Below are positions 9,471-20,200 of a stretch of 64,000 bases of DNA, piece by piece. Below the pieces are notes generated by a model. The model did no database searches. It was not told where the DNA came from and saw nothing but the letters and a program-made list of their open reading frames with translations. This stretch comes from Candidatus Thalassospirochaeta sargassi. GTDB lineage: Bacteria; Spirochaetota; Spirochaetia; UBA9216. Where the stretch lies: positions 185,763-249,762 of the forward strand of contig JAQQAL010000022.1 of assembly GCA_028532855.1 (NCBI GenBank), given 5' to 3'. The stretch's first letter is position 1, and the number at the start of each line of letters is the position of its first letter. The position numbers and the translations under genes were made by a program.

Positions 9471-10067
9471 ATGGCTAAAGTAAAGCTTACAAAAAATGAG
9501 CAGAAAAAACAAAAAGACGCTCTTAAACGCTTTACCCGATATCTTCCGACACTGCAGCTGAAAAAACAGCAGCTGCAGATGGTTATCAGACAGGTTGAAA
9601 GTGAGATAGAGGCAAAGCGCGATGAAATCGCTAAATATGACAGCTCTCTGTCTGACTGGATAAGGGTATTCGGTGAAGAGACGGGAATAGGTGAAAAAAT
9701 CAGGATTAAGGAAATCGAAAAAGATACCGGTAATATTGCCGGTGTTGATATTCCTGTTTTTAAAAAACTTGATTTCGAACCAATAGAATATGATCTGTTT
9801 ACGATGCCTCTCTGGGTAGACCGCGGTATAGTCACGATGAAAGAGCTTGCCGCGCTTAACGCCGAGATAGAGGTGCTGCTTGAACAGAAACAGCTTCTGG
9901 ATGATGAACTTAGAACAACCAATCAGAGGGTTAATCTTTTTGAGAAGGTTAAGATTCCTGAGACTAAGGAAATTATAAGGAAGATAGGGATTTATCTCGG
10001 GGATCAGCAGACAGCTGCTGTAGTTCGGGGTAAGATTGCCAAGGGAAAGGTGGTTAAGGAAGCGTAG
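9471..10067 (+). CDS. atpD: V-type ATP synthase subunit D
   Basis: Subunit D forms the rotating central axle. The 198-residue product is almost wholly helical, with an N-terminal helix rich in Lys/Gln (KLTKNEQKKQKDALKRF) and a C-terminal helix (ETKEIIRKIGIYLGDQQ), as in the antiparallel coiled coil of the family. In bacterial V-ATPases it normally binds subunit F, but no F gene is found in this operon. It is separated from atpI by one base. Confidence 0.93.
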   Translation: MAKVKLTKNEQKKQKDALKRFTRYLPTLQLKKQQLQMVIRQVESEIEAKRDEIAKYDSSLSDWIRVFGEETGIGEKIRIKEIEKDTGNIAGVDIPVFKKLDFEPIEYDLFTMPLWVDRGIVTMKELAALNAEIEVLLEQKQLLDDELRTTNQRVNLFEKVKIPETKEIIRKIGIYLGDQQTAAVVRGKIAKGKVVKEA

Positions 10068-10068
10068 T

Positions 10069-11874
10069 ATGGCTATAGTAAAAATGAAAAAGGTTTCCCT
10101 TGTGCTATATGATAAGTACAGAGAGGAATCTCTAAATCAGCTTCGTGATATTGGTGTTGTTCATCTTGAACCGCTTGAGGGTTGCGGAGAGCAGTATGAA
10201 AAGCTGTTTGCTGATATTGAGCGTTTAAAAAATGCTGCAGGGCTTCTTCAACCTGATAAGAAAGCAGTTATGGCTGAATATGAAGGCGTTGAATCTGCTA
10301 ATGAGCGGGCAGAAGAAATTCTGTCAGCTTCAGATGAAATAAAAACCAAAACCGACAGGTATAACAGCCTGTCTAAAGAGATTGAACGCATTGCCCCCCT
10401 CGGTAATTTTGAACCGGAGCTTGTTGCTAATCTTCAGGATAAAGACTTTCCGGTAACTGTATTTTCTATTAACAAGGCTGACGCTGAAGTATTCAAAAAC
10501 ACAGGCGCTTTCCTTGTCTCGGAAACAAAAAGTCGTATGTACTATGCATGTGTAGCAGATATTCCTGAGGGAACTGAGAATTTCGAAATTTTCCAGATGC
10601 CTGAGGCATCACTGGAATCAATGAACCGGGAACAGCAGGAAATTACGGAATCGATCTCAAATCTGGAAGTTAAAATGTCAGAATTATCTGTTTATAAAAC
10701 GATGCTTCTGACTGCAGCTGATGAGATTTCCGGCGAACTGGAGTTTGAAATTGTACGTTCAGGTATAAATGTCGATGAAAAGCTTTCGTACCTCAATGGA
10801 TACTGCCCGGTCCCCGTACTGGAGAATCTGAAAAAGGCAGCATCTGAAAACGGTTGGGGTCTGATGATTAGTGATCCGGCCGAAGAGGACGCAGTTCCAA
10901 CCCAGTTGAAACTCGGGAAAGTTGCGTCTTTGCTTACCCCGGTTACAGACTTTCTGGGGATTCTACCGGGTTATAGAGAATACGATATCAGCTTTTTCTT
11001 TCTGTGTTTCTTTTCGGTTTTTACTGCAATGCTGATAGGAGATGCAGGATATGGAACACTGTTTCTGGCTTTAACCGTTATAGGAATGTTAAGCTTCGGA
11101 GTAAAAAGAAAGGGCATTCCTAAAGCATTCTTTCTATTGCTAATTTTGAGCGTGACGACAATTATATACGGTGCAATATCAGGAACTTGGTTTGCAAGCA
11201 AATCGATAATGGAAATCAGTTTTTTCCAGAGTTTAAAACTAGATGTATTTAACGGCACTGACGAGCAGCAGATTGCACTTGTAATGGGTATAAGCTTTTT
11301 TCTTGGTATTGTTCAGCTTCTTATTGGTGTTGTTCAGAACTTCAGGAAAAATTTTCCAAAACTAAGCAGTTTTGCACAGATCGGATGGTTCGCAGTACTT
11401 GTCGCTATTTATTATCTTGTTTTAACACTGGTAGTAAGAAGGGAAGGACTTGATACTTATCCAAGCGAGATGCTTTATGTACTACTTGGCGGAGTTTTAA
11501 TAATTTTTCTTTTCGGAGCGCAGGAGGAAGGTAAAAGTTTCATTAAGGGAATTATTGCCTCATTATCTAACTTTTTACAGTTGTTTCTTGATGTTGTAGG
11601 TACTTTCTCAGACATTATGTCATATGTCAGACTTTTTGCAGTCGGTCTTGCTTCGGTTAAAATAGCTGAAACATTTAATCAACTTGGTGCTGGAATGTCC
11701 GACGGACCGATAATAATCTTCGGGATAATAATTGTCATACTCGGACATTCGATAAACATCGTTCTCGGTCTTATGGCTATACTTGTACATGCGGTAAGAT
11801 TGAATATATTGGAGTATTCCGGCAAAGTCGGGGTAGAATGGTCAGGTTTTAAATACGAACCGTTTAAAAAATAA
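10069..11874 (+). CDS. atpI: V-type ATP synthase membrane subunit I (a-like)
   Basis: Subunit I is the membrane stator through which ions reach the rotor ring. The 601-residue protein has a soluble N-terminal half with coiled coils (residues about 1-290) and a C-terminal half with seven or so hydrophobic helices. The DAGYG loop after the first membrane helices and the SYVRLFAVGLASVKIAE helix, which bears the arginine essential for ion transfer, are visible. ATG 10069 lies one base after the atpD stop; the frame extends to 10036 but that is inside atpD. Confidence 0.94.
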   Translation: MAIVKMKKVSLVLYDKYREESLNQLRDIGVVHLEPLEGCGEQYEKLFADIERLKNAAGLLQPDKKAVMAEYEGVESANERAEEILSASDEIKTKTDRYNSLSKEIERIAPLGNFEPELVANLQDKDFPVTVFSINKADAEVFKNTGAFLVSETKSRMYYACVADIPEGTENFEIFQMPEASLESMNREQQEITESISNLEVKMSELSVYKTMLLTAADEISGELEFEIVRSGINVDEKLSYLNGYCPVPVLENLKKAASENGWGLMISDPAEEDAVPTQLKLGKVASLLTPVTDFLGILPGYREYDISFFFLCFFSVFTAMLIGDAGYGTLFLALTVIGMLSFGVKRKGIPKAFFLLLILSVTTIIYGAISGTWFASKSIMEISFFQSLKLDVFNGTDEQQIALVMGISFFLGIVQLLIGVVQNFRKNFPKLSSFAQIGWFAVLVAIYYLVLTLVVRREGLDTYPSEMLYVLLGGVLIIFLFGAQEEGKSFIKGIIASLSNFLQLFLDVVGTFSDIMSYVRLFAVGLASVKIAETFNQLGAGMSDGPIIIFGIIIVILGHSINIVLGLMAILVHAVRLNILEYSGKVGVEWSGFKYEPFKK

Positions 11875-11889
11875 ACAAGGAGAAATAAT

Positions 11890-12309
11890 ATGGAATTTGG
11901 AATTATTGGTCAGGCAGGAGCTCTCGGGCTCGCAGCTGTAGGTTCAGCTCTTGGTTGTGGTACTGCTGCTCAGGCTGCGGTAGGCTCATGGAAAAAGGCT
12001 TTGGTCGCCAATAAGGCACCCAGTATGCTTCTCGCTGCGTTTGTCGGATTCCCGCTCTCACAGACACTTTACGGCTTCCTGGTTATGCTAGTCGTAGTGC
12101 CTGCAAAGACAGGCGACATGACACAGCTTGCAACAGGTATTTTCGGCGGACTTGCAATCGGTATGTCTGCATGGTTTCAGGGTAAAGCAGCAGCTGGTGC
12201 ATGTGATGCACTTACTGAAACCGGAAAAGGTACAGCGCAGTATGTTCTTGCTCTTGGTATTGTAGAATCAATAGCTATCCTCGTGCTCGCATTCCTCTTT
12301 CTTATCTAA
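11890..12309 (+). CDS. atpK: V-type ATP synthase rotor subunit K (proteolipid)
   Basis: The 139-residue proteolipid has four predicted membrane helices (about 8-30, 44-70, 79-103, 117-139), a double hairpin. The ion-binding glutamate is Glu126 in helix 4 (GIVESIAIL). Aligned by eye with Enterococcus hirae NtpK, the sodium ligands have counterparts: Ser57 and Gln58 (for Thr64, Gln65), Gln97 (for Gln110) and Glu126 (for Glu139). This supports a sodium-coupled enzyme, though proton coupling is not excluded. It is the last gene of the operon, with a ribosome-binding site AAGGAG just upstream and a strong terminator just downstream. Confidence 0.95.
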   Translation: MEFGIIGQAGALGLAAVGSALGCGTAAQAAVGSWKKALVANKAPSMLLAAFVGFPLSQTLYGFLVMLVVVPAKTGDMTQLATGIFGGLAIGMSAWFQGKAAAGACDALTETGKGTAQYVLALGIVESIAILVLAFLFLI

Positions 12310-12321
12310 GTATATAAAAAA

Positions 12322-12350
12322 GCATGGGCTCCGGCCCATGCCCATTTTTA
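12322..12350 (+). terminator. Intrinsic terminator of the V-ATPase operon
   Basis: GCATGGGC (12322-12329), loop TCCG, GCCCATGC (12334-12341), followed by CCATTTTTA. The 8-bp GC-rich stem is perfect. It lies between atpK and ispG, and the short spacing means it forms the 5' boundary of ispG. Confidence 0.85.
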
Positions 12351-12353
12351 AAA

Positions 12354-13406
12354 ATGACGTACAAAACTACCCGCAAAGTAAGAATAGGAAACATTGAAGT
12401 CGGCGGAGACAGCAGAAAAACCGTTCAGACTATGTGGAAAAAAAGTCTTGATCTTTTTTCAGGTGAAGATCTTGAAGAAATACTTAATCTTGAAGATGTT
12501 GGTTGCGACATTCTACGCTTTTCAGTGCCTAACTTCAGAACTGCCGGAATTCTTGCTGAAATAAAAAGAAATATTAATATGCCCCTTGTTGCAGATATAC
12601 ATTTTGACTATAAAATTGCACTTGAATGCATAAAGAATGGTATTGATAAAATAAGAATAAATCCGGGCAATATTGGTGATGAATGGAAAGTGAAAGAAGT
12701 TCTTCAGGCTGCAGCCGATAAAAATATTCCTATCAGAATAGGAATAAATACGGGATCACTTGATAAAACCTTTAATGATATAAGCGATAAAGCCGAGGCA
12801 ATGCTCAAATCAGCTGAGAGCGAGATAAATATCCTTGAAAAATATAATTTTACAAATGCACTCTTTTCTTTAAAGTCTTCTGACATAGAGTCTACATTAA
12901 GAGCAAACAGAGAATTCAGCAGGCGCTGGGATTATCCGCTGCATCTCGGTGTTACTGAAGCAGGCCCATTAACTGCCGGTCTGGTCAAATCATCAATAGC
13001 TATTTCTCAAATGCTTAATCAGGGCATCGGAGATACAATCAGAGTTTCGCTTACCGATAAGCCGATACAGGAAGTAATAGCCGGACGTGAAATACTAAGA
13101 GCCTGCGGAATGTATGCTAATGGAGTGGATATAGTATCCTGTCCTCGATGTGGTCGCTCAACATTTGATACACATGAATTTATATCTTCTGTGTATGATG
13201 AGCTGTATCGGGTAAAGAAAAACCTCAAGGTTGCTGTTATGGGCTGTATTGTTAACGGACCTGGAGAGGCTTCAGATGCAGATATCGGTATAACTGGAGC
13301 AGGAACCAAGGTTGTGATCTTCAAACATGGTAAGATTTATCGTAAAGTTGACGAAAATAAAGGTAGGGAAGAGTTTCTCAAAGTACTAGAGGAGTTTGTC
13401 CGCTGA
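12354..13406 (+). CDS. ispG: 4-hydroxy-3-methylbut-2-en-1-yl diphosphate synthase
   Basis: IspG (GcpE) is a 4Fe-4S enzyme that reduces MEcPP to HMBPP in the MEP isoprenoid pathway. The 350-residue protein has the TIM-barrel N-terminus and the cluster ligands Cys263, Cys266 (CPRCGRS) and Cys298 (GCIVNGPGE) with Glu305 nearby, matching the E. coli spacing. ATG 12354 lies directly after the operon terminator and has no clear ribosome-binding site; the in-frame ATG at 12324 is inside the terminator stem and was rejected. No promoter was found between the terminator and the start, so expression may depend on read-through or an unrecognised signal. Confidence 0.93.
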   Translation: MTYKTTRKVRIGNIEVGGDSRKTVQTMWKKSLDLFSGEDLEEILNLEDVGCDILRFSVPNFRTAGILAEIKRNINMPLVADIHFDYKIALECIKNGIDKIRINPGNIGDEWKVKEVLQAAADKNIPIRIGINTGSLDKTFNDISDKAEAMLKSAESEINILEKYNFTNALFSLKSSDIESTLRANREFSRRWDYPLHLGVTEAGPLTAGLVKSSIAISQMLNQGIGDTIRVSLTDKPIQEVIAGREILRACGMYANGVDIVSCPRCGRSTFDTHEFISSVYDELYRVKKNLKVAVMGCIVNGPGEASDADIGITGAGTKVVIFKHGKIYRKVDENKGREEFLKVLEEFVR

Positions 13407-13440
13407 CATTCAGCAGGGTGCAGACACTGGAGTTAAGGTT

Positions 13441-14349
13441 TTGAAAAAAATCTGCATTGTTTTTAATATTATAATACTTGTTTATCTTTCGTCCGCCGTG
13501 TTTAGTCAGGATCAAGCTGCATTTTCCGGAAATGAACCGACATGGCTGCTTATGGAAAGAGGCAAACAGGCGTATAATCTTGGTGAATACGGACTTGCTT
13601 CGAGGATATTCAGAGAAATTCTTGATCGTGAAGGGATATATCCTGATGCTCATATCTGGCTTGCATATATTTTTGAACAGGAGGGGGAATATACCCTTGC
13701 TGAAAAACAGTATCTGTATGCTTTGAATGAGAAATCAAACTTATATATTCTTGAGGATGAAATTACCGTACTCTATCGGCTTGCGGAAATATACAGAAAA
13801 ACGAATCAATATGGTCAATATGAAAAAACCCTATTATCAATCATATCAGCAGATAACCAGAGTGATATGCTTAATCTGCAGTATTCCATGCTTGATTCAC
13901 TGATAGATTACAGCTTCGATAAAATGTTTGAACTATACCGCTATGAAGATACAAAATACTCAAAGGCAAGAAGAGAACTTGGAATCTTCTATTACCGGAC
14001 AGGGCGATACACCGAAGCAAATATAAACCTTATTCTACCCGTGATATCAGCAGCAACAACCGGTTTTAATTTTATCTATGATAAAACCGCCGACTATGAT
14101 TATTATAATCTTGATTTACACATTCAGAATATGCTCCGTTACGGGACACTTAGAGATTTTCTTGATGAAAATAATTTTTTTCAGTCCTGTTATTATCTAG
14201 GTGCATCACTCTATGCTGCAGGCTACAATGAACCTGCTTATGAGATATGGCGAATAGTATATAAGTATGATGCGGATACATGGAAGATTCGCGCTGGCAG
14301 GCAGCTTGAAGCTCCATTTATTGAGCCTATTATCACACATCGGTCTTGA
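13441..14349 (+). CDS. Secreted TPR-repeat protein
   Basis: The product (302 residues) begins with a signal peptide (KKICIVFNIIILVYLSSAVFSQ, cleavage near residue 22) followed by tetratricopeptide-like helices (GKQAYNLGEYGLASRIFREIL, then YTLAEKQYLYAL). I start at TTG 13441, which gives a clean signal peptide and has GGAG and AAGG just upstream, rather than at TTG 13396. It is probably periplasmic, a scaffold for protein contacts; the partner is unknown. It lies 34 bases after ispG and 34 before uvrA. Confidence 0.7.
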   Translation: MKKICIVFNIIILVYLSSAVFSQDQAAFSGNEPTWLLMERGKQAYNLGEYGLASRIFREILDREGIYPDAHIWLAYIFEQEGEYTLAEKQYLYALNEKSNLYILEDEITVLYRLAEIYRKTNQYGQYEKTLLSIISADNQSDMLNLQYSMLDSLIDYSFDKMFELYRYEDTKYSKARRELGIFYYRTGRYTEANINLILPVISAATTGFNFIYDKTADYDYYNLDLHIQNMLRYGTLRDFLDENNFFQSCYYLGASLYAAGYNEPAYEIWRIVYKYDADTWKIRAGRQLEAPFIEPIITHRS

Positions 14350-14355
14350 ACACAG

Positions 14356-14377
14356 CAGAAATTAATCGTAATTTCTG
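14356..14377. repeat. Perfect 9-bp palindrome upstream of uvrA
   Basis: CAGAAATTA (14356-14364), ATCG, TAATTTCTG (14369-14377). It ends 6 bases before the uvrA ATG, which has no Shine-Dalgarno sequence. No T-run follows, so a terminator is unlikely. A DNA-damage operator or an RNA hairpin controlling initiation are both possible. Confidence 0.5.
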
Positions 14378-14383
14378 AATAAC

Positions 14384-17200
14384 ATGGATAAAATAATCAT
14401 CAAAGGTGCACGCGAGCACAATCTTAAGAACATAGATCTTGAACTTCCAAGAGACAAACTAATTGTAGTATCAGGTATAAGCGGCAGCGGGAAATCCTCG
14501 CTCGCATTCGATACCATATTTGCTGAAGGTCAGCGACGTTACGTTGAATCACTTTCTTCATATGCGAGGCAGTTCCTCGGTCGTCTTGATAAGCCGGATC
14601 TAGATTACATCGAAGGGTTATCACCGGCAATCTCCATAGAGCAGAAAACTACACACCGAAATCCCCGGTCAACTGTCGGTACAGTTACTGAAATATATGA
14701 TTATCTGAGATTACTGTATGCCCGTATTGGTATACCGCATTGTCCGAAATGTGGAAAAGAGATAAAAGAACAGTCGGTTGATCAGATTATAGATACCATA
14801 ATGACTTATCCGGAAGGCTCGAAAATAATTCTGCTTGCACCGCTTATAAAAAATAAAAAAGGGGAGCATCAGAAGATTATTGACGATGCCAAAAAAGCAG
14901 GTTTTGCAAGAGTAAGAATCAACGGTTTAACGGTGAGCCTTGAGGATGAAATTCATCTGGAAAAAAATAAAAAACATACCATTGAAATAATAGTCGACAG
15001 GATAAAGATCAGCGGCAGTGTACGTAAGCGGCTTGCTGAATCTGTTGAAACATGTCTTGATATTGCCGACGGTCAGGTAATTGTTATAAAAAAAGAAGAG
15101 GATTCGGAATATTCAGAGTTTTTTTCCCGAAAGAACTCTTGTGCAGATTGCGGCATCAGTATTCCCGAACTGCAGCCGCGACTTTTTTCTTTTAATAATC
15201 CGGAAGGCGCCTGTCCTGTATGTTCCGGAATAGGAATGACTCTGGAATTCGATGAAGACCTGGTTATTCCCGACAGGTCTATTTCATTCAATGATGGTGC
15301 CGTTAAAACTCATAATCCGGAGGCAAACTGGCACAGAAGCTGGTTCGAGGCTCTTTCAAAGCATTTTAATTTCAGCCTGGATACCCCATTTGATCAGCTT
15401 CCGGAAGAAATAGTAGATATTATTTTATACGGAACTGATGAAAAAATTGACGTTAAATATGTTAATAAAAAAAATACAGGAAAATTTGAATACAGCAGCA
15501 GTTTTAATGGAATCCTTGCAGAGCTGAAAAGAAGGTATCTTGAATCATCAAGCAATTACATAAAAGAATGGCTTGAGGGTTTTATGAGTCAGAACGAATG
15601 CAGCGAATGCGGCGGCAAAAGGCTCAGGCCGGAAAGCCTTGGAGTCAGGGTTAACAATAAAAACATATATGAAACCACCAGAATGTCCGTTCATGAAGCG
15701 GCAGATTTTTTTGAGAATCTTAAACTGACTGAAACAGAACAGAAGATCTCTTCACAGATTCTGAAAGAGATAAATTCAAGGCTTCAGTTTATGAAATCAG
15801 TCGGACTTGACTATCTTGATCTTGAACGTAAGGCCTCAACCCTTTCAGGCGGGGAGGCTCAGCGGATTAGACTGGCAACGCAGATAGGGTCATCCCTCGT
15901 AGGAGTCCTTTATATCCTTGATGAGCCTACAATAGGCCTGCATCAACGGGATAATCAGAGGCTGATAGATACGTTGGAACACCTCAGGGACATAGGAAAT
16001 ACCCTGATTGTGGTTGAACATGACGAACAGACTCTTAGAACAGCTGATTACATTGTAGATCTGGGGCCCGGGGCCGGTGTACACGGGGGATGGGTTACCG
16101 CTCAGGGAACCTATGACGAGGTACTGAAAAATAAAGACAGCCTTACGGGCCAGTACCTTTCCGGAAATATATCAATAGAGGTGCCGGAAAAAAGAAGAGA
16201 AGGCAACGGTAAAAAGATAAGTATAAAAGGAGCTGAGGAACACAACCTTAAGTCAATTAATGTTGATTTTCCGCTTGGTAAATTTGTGGTTATTACAGGA
16301 GTTTCAGGCTCCGGGAAATCGACTCTGATGGGTGATATTCTTTATCCAGCTTTGAATAATCGAGTTAACAGAACCACTAAAAAGACAGGAAAGTTCGGTG
16401 ATATAAGCGGTTTTGAAAATATAGACAAGATAATCAATATAGATCAGAGTCCCATCGGAAGAACACCGCGGTCTAACCCTGCTACCTATGTTGGTCTGTT
16501 TACACCCATTAGAGAGCTATTTGCCGGTCTTCCTGAATCAAAGGCCAGAGGGTATAAACCGGGTAGATTTTCATTCAATGTAAAAGGCGGTCGATGTGAA
16601 CATTGTCAGGGCGATGGGACTAAAAAGATTGAAATGCACTTTCTTTCGGATGTTTTTGTAACCTGTGATGTCTGCGGCGGGAAACGTTTTAACAGGGAAA
16701 CGCTTGATATTCGTTACAAGGGCAAGAATATATATGAGGTACTTGAAATGACAGTTGAAGAAGGCCTGGAGTTTTTTACGAATATTCCGAAGATTAGAAA
16801 CAAACTTCAGACCTTGAGAGATGTCGGGCTCGAGTATATTAAACTCGGTCAGTCAGCGCTCACGTTATCAGGCGGGGAAGCCCAGAGAGTTAAGTTGTCA
16901 CTGGAATTATCTAAAAGAAATACAGGTAAAACCTTCTATATTCTTGATGAACCAACAACCGGACTGCACTTCGCCGATGTCAAAAAACTTTTGGAAGTTC
17001 TGCAACTTCTGGTAGATAAAGGAAATACTATTGTATTGATTGAACATAACCTTGATGTTATAAAACAGGCTGATCATATAATAGACCTGGGCCCTGAGGG
17101 TGGAGAAAAGGGCGGGCAGATAATAGCTGAAGGAAGTCCTGAAGAAATAGTATTGAATGAGCACTCTTATACAGGATATTATCTAAAAGAGGTTCTGTAA
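14384..17200 (+). CDS. uvrA: Excinuclease ABC subunit A
   Basis: UvrA recognises bulky DNA damage and loads UvrB in nucleotide excision repair. The 938-residue protein has the full architecture: P-loop 1 ([10 protein letters not shown], about residues 31-40), zinc ligands CPKC and the pairs CADC/CPVC, first signature [12 protein letters not shown] with Walker B LDEP, second P-loop ([10 protein letters not shown]), second zinc module CEHC/CDVC, and second signature [11 protein letters not shown] with LDEPTTGLH. The start ATG 14384 agrees with the conserved [17 protein letters not shown] palindrome sits directly upstream. lptD follows after 4 bases. Confidence 0.98.
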   Translation: MDKIIIKGAREHNLKNIDLELPRDKLIVVSGISGSGKSSLAFDTIFAEGQRRYVESLSSYARQFLGRLDKPDLDYIEGLSPAISIEQKTTHRNPRSTVGTVTEIYDYLRLLYARIGIPHCPKCGKEIKEQSVDQIIDTIMTYPEGSKIILLAPLIKNKKGEHQKIIDDAKKAGFARVRINGLTVSLEDEIHLEKNKKHTIEIIVDRIKISGSVRKRLAESVETCLDIADGQVIVIKKEEDSEYSEFFSRKNSCADCGISIPELQPRLFSFNNPEGACPVCSGIGMTLEFDEDLVIPDRSISFNDGAVKTHNPEANWHRSWFEALSKHFNFSLDTPFDQLPEEIVDIILYGTDEKIDVKYVNKKNTGKFEYSSSFNGILAELKRRYLESSSNYIKEWLEGFMSQNECSECGGKRLRPESLGVRVNNKNIYETTRMSVHEAADFFENLKLTETEQKISSQILKEINSRLQFMKSVGLDYLDLERKASTLSGGEAQRIRLATQIGSSLVGVLYILDEPTIGLHQRDNQRLIDTLEHLRDIGNTLIVVEHDEQTLRTADYIVDLGPGAGVHGGWVTAQGTYDEVLKNKDSLTGQYLSGNISIEVPEKRREGNGKKISIKGAEEHNLKSINVDFPLGKFVVITGVSGSGKSTLMGDILYPALNNRVNRTTKKTGKFGDISGFENIDKIINIDQSPIGRTPRSNPATYVGLFTPIRELFAGLPESKARGYKPGRFSFNVKGGRCEHCQGDGTKKIEMHFLSDVFVTCDVCGGKRFNRETLDIRYKGKNIYEVLEMTVEEGLEFFTNIPKIRNKLQTLRDVGLEYIKLGQSALTLSGGEAQRVKLSLELSKRNTGKTFYILDEPTTGLHFADVKKLLEVLQLLVDKGNTIVLIEHNLDVIKQADHIIDLGPEGGEKGGQIIAEGSPEEIVLNEHSYTGYYLKEVL

Positions 17201-17204
17201 AATT

Positions 17205-20200
17205 TTGAAAAAACTTGTCTGTGCAGCTCTGATTATTATACTTTTTTCTTTTTCAGCTGCTGCGGATGAAGATAGTAGTCTCTATTCAGACACTGTTCTC
17301 ACCGATATAGAAACCTCCTCATTTCACGAATTGACTCAGTGGTGCCGCAGACTGGAAATATCGGAGGAAGGATCTGCAGATGAGATGAGAAAACGGTTAT
17401 ATTCTTATTATAACGTAAATCCTTCATCTAACGTTGATAAGTCTACCTCTTCCGGGCAGCAGATCGAAATCGAAACGGCTGAGAACCTTGAATATTTCAC
17501 CATAGAAAAGGTTGACGAAAATTATGCAAAAATATCAGGTGATGTAAATCTTAAACTCTATGATAAAGATAAAAATGAAACTCATATAATTCAGGCAGAT
17601 ACAATTCTGTTCAATTTTAAAGAGAACTACCTTACTGCTACAGGGAATATTATTTACAGTCTTGAAGGTGATACAAAAACGGAAAATTTCCGAGGACAAA
17701 AACTTACTTTCAATATTGACAATACCGAGGGGCTTTTTGATTCCGGTATAACTGAACAGGAGCGGGTGGTAGATGATGAAGACATTGTATTTTATTTTAA
17801 GGGTGATTTGATAAACAAAACAAAAGATAATGTTGTTATACTTGAAAACGGGGATATCACTTCATGTGATTTTGATTCACCGCATTATACTATTAAGGCT
17901 AGAAAGATCTGGCTTCTAACAAATAATGACTGGGCAATACTGAACGGTGTAATCTATATCGGGAGAATTCCATTATTCTATTTTCCTGCATTTTTATATG
18001 GCGGAGACGATATTTTTTTTAACCCTGCGTTTGGTTTTAACTCAGAACGCGGGAATTATTTGCAGACTACAACCTATCTGGTAGGCACGAAAGAAGAAGA
18101 TGAAGATGCTGTGTTCTCACTTATGCAGAGCTCAGAAGCTGATTTATATTATGAAAGAAGCGGGCTTTATCTGACGGAAAATGAGAATCCAGGCGAAAAA
18201 GAAAAAGCAATCAGCGATTATGGAAAGAATTCAGACAATTATATTAAATTCATTCTTGATTACTATTCATATCTTGGTATTTATTCAGCAATTGACTTAA
18301 AACTTACTTCCCCGACCGGTTCTGAAAAAGAAGCTTTTTCGAAGTTTACTAATTCCCTGTTTACAGTCTTTAAAAACACTGAATTATATCTTTCTGCTGC
18401 TAAAACACGCTACTATGAATTGGACGATGGTTATTATTCTGTTCTCTTTGAAAATGATGAAGGTGTTTACAGCAGTATATGGCTGGATAGTTTTTTTCTT
18501 GATTTAAAAATACCATTAAGGTACGGTTTAGATTTTGTCACAGAACTGGATATTGACTGGCTGACAGCAGACATCAATTTAGAGCTATACTCAGATCCGG
18601 AATATACGGAAGATTTCTTTGAACGAAGTGAGAATTTTGATCTGCTTTCACTTCTTGAACAGGAGTCTTTTGAGGAAAGCGGAAGCGAAACAAGCAGTAC
18701 AGAATGGTCAGCCTCTCTTAATATTGGACCTGATGTTAAAATTCTTAATCCATTCGTAAAATCTTTTTCTTTGGATGTTGACACAACCCTGGACTGGAAC
18801 TCTAAAGAAATTGATCAGGATACAGGTGATTATTCCGATACCGTTGAGTCCTTTTTTTATCCGGACAGTTATCAACCCTTAAGTACATCTTTAAACATCA
18901 GCGGACAGGTGCTGCCGTTTACAGGTTCTACAGAATCTGAATCAGAAGATGATGAAGACTCTGAAGGACTTGAGTTAAAGCCCCCCTGGGAGGAAAATGC
19001 AAAGTATGAAACAACTGAAAAAATTGAAAACAACCTTCCTGATGCAGCAACTGATATTTCGATTGATGTCAGCAACTTCTGGTCGGATACTGATATTTTC
19101 AGCAACAGCATGTCCTACAGCCTGACACCACAATACACAGATAAGGATCAATACGGGAGCAGCGAATGGGATAATCCATACGACATAGACTTTGAGGATC
19201 TTGATTATTCCTACCGAACGGCATCTTTAAGCAGTAAGCTTACATATGAAATGAATTTGTATGACAGTTTTCTCGATGTCAGCAACAGTTTAAATCTGTC
19301 CTTCGACTACAAAGAACATTATAATATGGACTCTTTAAGTGATGATACTATCAGTTCATATCAGAATGAAGACAATCAGGGAACAGATGCGGTTATCAGT
19401 AATAATTTAACTATCAGCTCAACACCGATAGTTTATCTTGATTATTGGGAAGAGACAAAAATTACCTATAAATTCAACAGTGATCTGTATAATTGGGATT
19501 ATTCAACTGACACGGGTAGCTTCAGTAACACATTATTTACATTTACCGAAGATTATGTGAGTTCTCACGAAATCAGTTTATCGATTCCGTTCTCCGGGAG
19601 AAAGATGAAACAAACTTTCGATATAACTACAGTTCTGCCGCCTCTTGATTTTGAAACAGAAGGTTCGTACGAGCTTGAATATGGTATCAGTACGACAGCG
19701 ATGTCAACAGAAGTTTACGAAAATGATGATGAAGACGGATGGGATTTTGAGCCCTTAACACTCAGCGAGAAACTTAATTTCGGCGACGGAAACAGCTTTG
19801 TAAATAATATTTCATATGACTTCACGTCGCTTTCATTTGAAAAGGAAATTGCAGAGCTGAACCTGTCATTTCTTAATGGCGACCTCAGTTCTTCTGCGTA
19901 TTTTACATATGATTTTACAATACCGTCTGTCGATAGTTTTGATTTTAGTTTCGCGTATCTGTTTTTTGATACCAATTTCTCTGCTCAATATACAGATGAT
20001 TATTATTTTGACACGGAATCGGGATGGGATATATCTGCTGAAGACGTTTTTATACCGGAATCATGGGATTTTAATCTCAATTATGAATCAGAGACCATAA
20101 ATTTATGGAAGAACAGAATAAACCTTAATATTGATCTTGATTCTTCTCTTGATTTTGATTTAATACAATTCACAGAAAGCAGTTTTTTATTCGAAATCGG

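Noticed and set aside
12324..12353. Upstream in-frame ATG for ispG
   Set aside because: It lies inside the stem of the V-ATPase terminator and adds ten residues not seen in IspG.
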